A DNA stretch of 59,618 nt, taken from NCBI GenBank assembly GCA_903857665.1, contig CAIOFV010000050.1:1-59618 (forward strand), read 5' to 3'. Position 1 is the stretch's first letter. Each line of letters opens with the position of its first letter. The notes below the pieces were generated by a model. The model saw only the letters and a list, made by a program, of their open reading frames with translations, did not search any database and was not told where the DNA came from. Below, piece after piece: positions 54,642-59,618 of the stretch. The DNA comes from an uncultured Myxococcales bacterium. GTDB lineage: Bacteria > Myxococcota_A > UBA9042 > DTJE01. Made by a program: the position numbers and the translations under genes.

Positions 54642-55680
54642 GGATGATGTCGCCGTCCTGGACCACGTAGTCGCGGCCTTCCAGCCGGTACTTGCCGGCC
54701 TTCTTGGCGGCGGCCTCGCTGCCCAGCGCGATGAACTCGTCGTAGGCGATGACCTCGGCGCGGATGAAGCCCTTCTCGATGTCGCTGTGGACCGTGCCGG
54801 CGGCCTGGGGCGCGGGGGTGCCCTTGCGGATCGTCCAGGCGCGGCACTCGTCCTCGCCGCTGGTCAGGAAGGACATCAGGCCCAGGGCCTGGTACACCTC
54901 GCGGATGACCACGTTCAGCGCGGGCTCCGTGATGCCCATGGCCTCCATGAACTCGGGGCGCTCGTCCTCGGGCAGTTCCTGGATTTCCGCTTCCACCTGC
55001 GCGCAGCAGGCGAACGTCGGCTGGCCGGCGACCGGCAGCCCGTAGCGGGACAGCACGGCGACCCGGTCCGCCGCGGCGTCGGCCTCGGCCACGTTGGCCA
55101 CCACGATGACCGGCTTGCCGGTCAGGAACGAATAGTTCCGCAGCAGCGGGTTGGCGCACAACTCCGCATCGTCCGCCAGGCGCTTGCCGTCGTTCAGCAG
55201 CGCCTGGCACTTTTCCAGCGCCTCGCGCTCGTCGTTCGGCATGCCGGGCTTGCCCTTCTTGCGGTCCATCGTGTCGCGCTCCAGGCGCGCCTCCAGCACC
55301 ATCAGGTCGGCCAGCACGAACTCGCCGAGGATGGCGTCGACGTCCACTGCCGGCTCGCACAGCCCCTCCTCGTCGAAGGCCCGCGCCACCAGCAGGAAGG
55401 CGTCCATCGGCTTCACCAGGTTCAGGAAGGCCGCGTCCAGCGTCGACTGGCCGGCCTTCTTTTCCGACGCGTGGGGCGCGTTGGCCTCGACGACCTCGAT
55501 GACGGCGTAGACCTTCTTCTTCGGCTGGAAGATGTCCGACAGCCGGTCGACACGCGCGTCGGGGACCTTCACCACGCCCAGGTTCAGCGCGCCCTTTTCG
55601 CGATGGCCGCCGGCGCCCGTCAGGGCCCGGAACATCGTGGTCTTGCCGCTCTGGGGCAGTCCGATCAACGCGACTTTCAT
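54622..55680 (-). CDS. ychF: YchF/OLA1-family ATPase
   Basis: A 352-residue Obg-related P-loop protein. Walker A is GLPQSGKTTM (consensus GxPNxGKST), the coiled-coil insert holds MDRKKGKPGMPNDEREALEK, and the C-terminal TGS-like domain ends GRDYVVQDGDIIHFRFNI. Family members prefer ATP, bind ribosomes and respond to oxidative stress. The last codons and stop lie in the repeat core. Length is near the usual 360. The ATG at 55680 is followed by MKVALIGLP as expected. Confidence 0.95.
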   Translation of the reverse strand: MKVALIGLPQSGKTTMFRALTGAGGHREKGALNLGVVKVPDARVDRLSDIFQPKKKVYAVIEVVEANAPHASEKKAGQSTLDAAFLNLVKPMDAFLLVARAFDEEGLCEPAVDVDAILGEFVLADLMVLEARLERDTMDRKKGKPGMPNDEREALEKCQALLNDGKRLADDAELCANPLLRNYSFLTGKPVIVVANVAEADAAADRVAVLSRYGLPVAGQPTFACCAQVEAEIQELPEDERPEFMEAMGITEPALNVVIREVYQALGLMSFLTSGEDECRAWTIRKGTPAPQAAGTVHSDIEKGFIRAEVIAYDEFIALGSEAAAKKAGKYRLEGRDYVVQDGDIIHFRFNI

Positions 55681-55723
55681 GCGGGCCTCCGGGGTGCGGG
55701 CAAGCCAGGCCGAGGGCGGACGG

Positions 55724-55741
55724 GGAGGCGGAGTCGCCTCC
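55724..55741 (-). terminator. Hairpin between manC and ychF
   Basis: GGAGGCG and CGCCTCC pair across a 4-nt loop a few bases after the manC stop. No U tract; it may act as a weak terminator or 3'-end stabiliser. Confidence 0.5.
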
Positions 55742-55747
55742 GGCGGT

Positions 55748-56842
55748 TCACAAATACTCGGTCTGGTTGCGGTTCTTCAGTTCCTCGACCAGTTGCTTGA
55801 CGTCCTGGGTGCGGTCCGCGGGACAGACCAGCACCGCGCCGCGCGTCACCACGACGACCATGTTCTGGATGCCCAGCGTGGCCAGCAGCCCGGCCGATGA
55901 ATACAGCACGTTCTGCTGCGAGTCCACCGCCAGCACGCGGCCGAACACGAAGTTCTCGTTCTCGTCGGTCGGGAACGCGGTCAGCGCGCGCCAGGTGCCC
56001 ACGTCGCTCCAGCCGAACGAGGCGGGGATGACCACCAGGCCCTCGGCCTTTTCCATCACGCCGTAATCGACGCTGATGGAGGGCATCTCCGACCAGACCT
56101 TCAGCACCTCGTCGCTTTCCGGGGCCGCCGCGCCCAGCCGCGCCAGCGCATCGACGCCCTCCGCGAGGCCCGGCAGGTGCATGCGCACCTTTTCCAGCAT
56201 CACATCGGCCCGGAAGATGAACAGCCCGCTGTTCCACAGGTAGCGGCCCGCCTTCAGGTACGACACGGCCGTCGCGTGGTCGGGCTTCTCGACGAACGCC
56301 TGGATCGACCGCGAGCGGTGCTTCGCCTCGGGATGGTCCGGGTCCTGCTCGAATTCGCCGAAACGGATGTACCCGTAGCCCGTCTCCGGGTGCGTCGGGG
56401 TGATGCCCAGCGTGACGATCTTGCCCTTGCTGGCGTGCAGTTCGGCGCACGTCATGATTTCCAGGAAGCCCGCCACGTCGGACACGAAATGGTCGGACGG
56501 AAGCACCGCGATGATGCCGTCCGGGTCCCGGGCGGAAACCACGTTGGCCGCCACGGCGATGCACGGGGCCGTGTTGCGGGCCACGGGCTCGATGATGAAG
56601 TTCTGGCGGGGGATGTCGGGGAACAGCGACATCAGGCGGGGCGCCAGGCCCAGCGACGTCGCCACCAGGATCCGCTCGTTCGGTACCAGCGGGCGGATGC
56701 GGTCGTAGGTCTCCTCGACCAGGGTCCGGTCCGAAAACAGCTTCAGCAGTTGTTTCGGGTGGTCTTCGCGGGACAGGGGCCAGAAGCGCGTGCCCTTGCC
56801 CCCCGCCAGCAGCAGCGCGAACAGGTGAGCATGCTCGTCCAT
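55748..56842 (-). CDS. manC: Mannose-1-phosphate guanylyltransferase
   Basis: A 364-residue nucleotidyltransferase without the C-terminal isomerase domain of bifunctional ManC. The signature LLAGGKGTRFWPLSREDHPK binds GTP, FIIEPVARNTAPCIAVAA and AFVEKPDHATA bind the sugar, and GWSDVGTWRAL follows. It makes GDP-mannose from mannose 1-phosphate for surface glycans; the phosphomutase at 26-28 kb could supply substrate. GGAGG precedes the ATG at 56842. Confidence 0.94.
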   Translation of the reverse strand: MDEHAHLFALLLAGGKGTRFWPLSREDHPKQLLKLFSDRTLVEETYDRIRPLVPNERILVATSLGLAPRLMSLFPDIPRQNFIIEPVARNTAPCIAVAANVVSARDPDGIIAVLPSDHFVSDVAGFLEIMTCAELHASKGKIVTLGITPTHPETGYGYIRFGEFEQDPDHPEAKHRSRSIQAFVEKPDHATAVSYLKAGRYLWNSGLFIFRADVMLEKVRMHLPGLAEGVDALARLGAAAPESDEVLKVWSEMPSISVDYGVMEKAEGLVVIPASFGWSDVGTWRALTAFPTDENENFVFGRVLAVDSQQNVLYSSAGLLATLGIQNMVVVVTRGAVLVCPADRTQDVKQLVEELKNRNQTEYL

Positions 56843-56976
56843 GGAGGCACCTCCGAGGAACGCAAGAGTGCCACGGTGGCCGCTGGAAGGCAATTTCCGG
56901 ACGGCGCGGGGGGCGAGCCATCGGGGGATGGGCGGTCGTCGAGACGCGGGCGCCAAAGGGGTTCCCGGGCAGGTCG

Positions 56977-58014
56977 TCAGGACCAGACGCCGGCGATCGC
57001 GGTGCCGCAGTGTTCGCACCGACCGTCGCGGATCGCCGTGTCCCGGACCGATCCCCAGGTGCGACGCACCACGGCGGCGTTGCAGGACGGGCAGTGCGTG
57101 TCCCGGGCGTCGGTGTCCAGGTTGCCTTCGTACACGTACCGAAGGCCGGCCTCCCGGGCCGCGTCCCGGCAGGCGCGGATCGTGGCCGGCGACGTGGGTG
57201 GCCGGTCCAGCATCCGGTGATCGGGGTGGAACGCGGACAGGTGCAGCGGCACGTCGGGGCCCAGGTGGTCGCGGATCCAGGTGGCCTCCGCCCGCATCGC
57301 CTCCGGGGAATCGTTCAGGCCCGGGATGAGCAGCGTGGTGACCTCGATCCACACGCCCCGTGCCACGAGGGCTTCCAGCGTCGCCAGCACCGGTCCCAGG
57401 GAACCCTCGCATTCGCTGCGGTAGAACCCGTCGTCGAACGCCTTGAGGTCCACGTTGGCCGCGTCGATGTCGCGGTACACCTCGTCGATCACCGTTCGCG
57501 TGATGTAGCCGTTGGTCACCATCACGGTCCGCAGGCCCGCCGCGTGGGCCTCGGCCGCCACGTCCATCACGTACTCCGCCTGGATCGTGGGCTCGTTGTA
57601 TGTGAAGGCGATCGAGGGGCAGTTCGCTGCCGCCGCGGCATCGACGAGGCTCTTCGGCGACACGAAGCGCCTGACGGGCGCATCGACACCGGGCGCATCC
57701 AGTTCCTCGGCGCGCGACAGGCTCCAGTTCTGGCAGAACAGGCAGCGCAGGTTGCATCCCACCGTGCCGGCGGACAGGATCGGCGTGCCTGGAAGGAAGT
57801 GGTACAGGGGCTTCTTTTCCACCGGGTCCATGTGCAGGGCGACCACGTTCCCGTAGACCCTCGACCACAGCCGCCCGCCGCGGTTCGCGCGGGCGCCGCA
57901 CCGCCCGGACCCGCCGTCGGGGACCTCGCACTGCTGAGGGCACAGGCGGCACCGGACGGAGGTGCCGGAAGCGGTGTCCCAGAAGCGCGCCGGATGAAGT
58001 TCGGGCATGGCCAT
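56977..58014 (-). CDS. amrS: Radical SAM enzyme of the AmmeMemoRadiSam type
   Basis: A 345-residue radical SAM protein. An N-terminal Cys-rich region (CRLCPQQC, GRCGARANRGG) precedes the cluster motif CNLRCLFC (about residues 86-93). SAM and barrel motifs follow, including AFTYNEPTIQAEYVMDV, VTNGYITRTVIDEV and ANVDLKAFDDGFYR. Two more CxxC pairs near the C-terminus (CPSC, CEHC) form a rubredoxin-like knuckle. Known from the AMMECR1/MEMO1/radical-SAM gene set, but the other two members are not in this window. GAGGAACGG precedes the ATG. Confidence 0.92.
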   Translation of the reverse strand: MAMPELHPARFWDTASGTSVRCRLCPQQCEVPDGGSGRCGARANRGGRLWSRVYGNVVALHMDPVEKKPLYHFLPGTPILSAGTVGCNLRCLFCQNWSLSRAEELDAPGVDAPVRRFVSPKSLVDAAAAANCPSIAFTYNEPTIQAEYVMDVAAEAHAAGLRTVMVTNGYITRTVIDEVYRDIDAANVDLKAFDDGFYRSECEGSLGPVLATLEALVARGVWIEVTTLLIPGLNDSPEAMRAEATWIRDHLGPDVPLHLSAFHPDHRMLDRPPTSPATIRACRDAAREAGLRYVYEGNLDTDARDTHCPSCNAAVVRRTWGSVRDTAIRDGRCEHCGTAIAGVWS

Positions 58015-58094
58015 TGCCGTTCCTCGCGGGGTGCCCGCCTTGCGGGCCGGGTCCCGCGGGGGTAGTGTAACACCCGGTCGGAACGGGGTGCCCG

Positions 58095-58868
58095 ATGATC
58101 GTCCTGAAGACCGAATCCGAAGTCGTCCGCATGCGTGAAGCCGGGAAGATCCTGGCCGGCGTGCTGTCGGAACTGGCCCGCCTGGTGCGGCCTGGCATCA
58201 CCACGGCCGACATCGAGGAGGTGGCCGACCGGCGCATCCTGGAGGCCGGCGCAACCGCGACCTTCAAGGGCCAGCCGGGCATGGTTTCCTATGCTCCGCC
58301 ATACCCTGCCGCCACGTGCATTTCGATCAACGAGCAGGTCATCCACGGGATCCCGTCCGATCGCGTCCTGAAGGACGGGGACCTGGTCAGCATCGACTGC
58401 GGCGTGACCTGGAAGGGGTGGATCGCCGACGCGGCGATATCGGTGGTGGCGGGGACGGCCAGCCCCGACGTGCAGCGGCTGATGGACACGACCCGACGCG
58501 GCCTGATGGCGGCCATCGAACTGGCGCGGCCCGGCAGGAAGCTGGGCGACGTGTCCTTCGCGGTCCAGCAGCACGCGATGGCGGAAGGCTTCGGTGTCGT
58601 ACGCGAGTTCTGCGGGCACGGCGTGGGGCGGACGCTGCACGAGGACCCGCCGATCCCGAACTACGGGACGCCGGGCACGGGCCCAGGGTTGCGTGCGGGC
58701 ATGACACTGGCCATCGAACCGATGATCACGCTGGGTTCGCACCAGGTGAAGGTGAAGCGGGACGGCTGGACCGTGGTCACCAACGACGGCAAGCCTGCCG
58801 CGCACTTCGAGCACACGATCCTGGTCACCGAGGGCGCTGCGGAAATCCTGACGCCGTGGGAAATCTAG
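58095..58868 (+). CDS. map: Methionine aminopeptidase, type I
   Basis: A 257-residue enzyme that removes the initiator methionine. The five metal ligands can be placed: Asp in SIDCGVTWKG, Asp in WIADAAISVV, His in GHGVGRTLHEDP, Glu in LAIEPMITLG and Glu near the C-terminus in LVTEGAAEIL. It is not in a secY-adk cluster here; it is divergent from amrS. GGGGTG precedes the ATG at 58095. It converges with the next gene, with a 4-bp overlap of the two stops. Confidence 0.96.
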   Translation: MIVLKTESEVVRMREAGKILAGVLSELARLVRPGITTADIEEVADRRILEAGATATFKGQPGMVSYAPPYPAATCISINEQVIHGIPSDRVLKDGDLVSIDCGVTWKGWIADAAISVVAGTASPDVQRLMDTTRRGLMAAIELARPGRKLGDVSFAVQQHAMAEGFGVVREFCGHGVGRTLHEDPPIPNYGTPGTGPGLRAGMTLAIEPMITLGSHQVKVKRDGWTVVTNDGKPAAHFEHTILVTEGAAEILTPWEI

Positions 58869-59200
58869 CGAGACGAGCCCAACGCGTCGAGGTCGGCCTC
58901 CACCCCGAGCCGCGAGGCCCATTCGCGGAGATAGGGGATGTCCAGCCCGGGGCGCTGGACCTCCATCACGCGGCGGGCATCCAGTCGTTGCCGGTCGCTG
59001 CCGCCGGACATCCGGCTCCACACCGGCTTCTGGAGAATCGTGTCCTCCGGCGTGGACACGGGCATTGCCAACCCGAACACCGGCACCGTCTCCCGCCGGG
59101 CGAATCGGCTCTGGTCGAAAGACTCCCCCGTCAACATGAAAGGGACGCTCGCGCCCTGCAGCGCGTGGACCACCTGGATCAGGAGTTCCTTCTGGCCCAT
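58865..59200 (-). pseudogene. Truncated nucleotidyltransferase-like protein (internal deletion)
   Basis: A 111-residue frame with a good ribosome site (GGAGG 7 nt before the ATG at 59200). It begins like a minimal nucleotidyltransferase of the DUF6036/MNT kind (LIQVVHALQGASVPFMLTG) and ends like one (VSTPEDTILQKPVWSRMSGG, LDIPYLREWASRLGV). The middle, which should hold GS-(x)n-RxTxDID and the catalytic Asp residues, is missing; MLTG runs straight into ESFDQSRFARRE. About 60 residues seem to have been lost in frame. It could still make a stable fragment, but not an active transferase. Confidence 0.65.
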
Positions 59201-59394
59201 TGCAGAACCTCCATGGCAGCCAATCGACGCACCTCGTCGTCGGTCATGGTCGGGTTCCGGTGGTGCAGGCCCGCCAGGTGCGCCTCGCGAACCAGTTCCT
59301 CGAGTTCGAACGCCTTGGCCAGCCGCTGCTCGGGGCTGAGGCCTCGGAGGATCGCGACCTGAAGATCCAGGTTCGGGCGCGGTTTCGGATCCAC
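59179..59394 (-). CDS. Small partner protein of the nucleotidyltransferase-like gene
   Basis: A 71-residue helical protein (LRGLSPEQRLAKAFELEELV, DDEVRRLAAMEVLQWARR). It starts at GTG 59394 with GGGAGG upstream and overlaps the following truncated gene by 22 bp. Small genes of this type often pair with MNT/DUF6036-like nucleotidyltransferases in toxin-antitoxin-like units, so this is probably what remains of a third such module. Confidence 0.6.
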   Translation of the reverse strand: MDPKPRPNLDLQVAILRGLSPEQRLAKAFELEELVREAHLAGLHHRNPTMTDDEVRRLAAMEVLQWARRNS

Positions 59395-59509
59395 GATTTG
59401 CCTCCCACCCGAGAATACCGTCAGCGTCGGGCAGGCTCAAAGTGTGCAGGAAGAATCATCCATGACCGGGAGTTGCAAGTGGATGGACCAGGCCTAGTAC
59501 CAATGCCAT

Positions 59510-59618
59510 TCACTTAAGCCCATCGACCAGCGTGACGGGGCGTTTCCTTTTGTAGTTGCTCATCTTCACCTTCACGGCCCTGGGAAAGGACCGTTCTGGT
59601 CTTCGGGGCGGGATTACA
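59510..59618 (-). mobile_element. IS4-type transposase, C-terminal end (partial)
   Basis: Reading the minus strand into the stop at 59510-59512 gives ...RSFPRAVKVKMSNYKRKRP followed by VTLVDGLK. The basic RSxPRxVKxKMSNY block is the usual C-terminus of IS4-family transposases. The rest of the element lies beyond the right edge. The AT-richer sequence just outside the stop (about 59495-59512) may be the insertion-sequence terminus, but no inverted partner is visible here. Confidence 0.65.

Noticed and set aside
52423..54645. Classical integron cassette array
   Set aside because: No GTTRRRY/RYYYAAC core pairs, no intI gene, cassettes carry their own promoters, and the two modules are in opposite orientations. 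Kept as a cassette-like array of unknown type instead.
58865..59394. Intact AbiE-type or MNT-HEPN defence pair
   Set aside because: The nucleotidyltransferase lacks its catalytic region, and the partner has no HEPN R-x4-6-H motif.

Overview
The window is high-GC chromosomal DNA from a Gram-negative bacterium, most likely Myxococcota or a close deltaproteobacterial relative. Evidence: many lipobox lipoproteins with Asp/Gly/Pro-rich linkers, an OmpA protein with TSP3 calcium repeats, a very long FG-GAP plus Cys-rich repeat protein ending in a MYXO-CTERM-like tail, a PrkA/YeaH/SpoVR operon, and NtrC-family control. Nearly all genes have clear GGAGG-type ribosome sites, and GTG or TTG starts are common. 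There is no rRNA operon, CRISPR array or prophage. One tRNA (Val-GAC) is present.

Left part (1-31 kb), mostly housekeeping. A minus-strand run nnr - UbiA-type prenyltransferase - lipoprotein - FTCD (cut by the left edge) has a three-way-junction inverted repeat just before FTCD. Next come an AMIN-like exported protein, the prkA-yeaH-spoVR operon, a HEAT-repeat exported protein, a HAMP membrane protein, ribF, rpsU behind a near-consensus promoter, and a cytochrome P460-like lipoprotein. The translation operon tRNA-Val - infC - rpmI - rplT - ihfA - merR-like lacks pheST. Further on are a PEGA/Kelch gene pair, a glycosidase-like lipoprotein with a Gfo/Idh oxidoreductase, murB, a patatin-like esterase, a TfoX-N protein, a phosphohexomutase, an amidase, a PRC-barrel protein and a divergent FolE2 homologue.

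Middle (31-50 kb). asnB, kup and a secreted small protein are followed by a translationally coupled surface pair: the MYXO-CTERM Cys-rich protein and the OmpA/TSP3 protein. The nitrogen cluster amtB - glnK - outer-membrane protein has a clear sigma-54 promoter (GG-N10-GC). The next gene upstream encodes a GAF-AAA-Fis sigma-54 activator, and both upstream regions share a 9-mer and TGTCG/CGACA half-sites. purF follows, then a MarR/old-yellow-enzyme pair with a palindromic operator candidate.

Right part (50-59.6 kb), accessory. Two toxin-antitoxin modules (DUF1778-GNAT and Phd-VapC) sit between three copies of an 18-bp core repeat. The repeat is the 3' end of ychF, including its stop codon, and each copy is attached to large hairpins. 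The layout ychF | repeat | VapBC | repeat | RHH-GNAT | repeat looks like a small array of about 1-kb cassettes inserted at the ychF 3' end; no recombinase is visible. This is the most unusual feature of the window. After manC, amrS and map, the window ends in a nucleotidyltransferase gene that appears to have lost its catalytic segment, its small partner gene, and the C-terminus of an IS4-type transposase.
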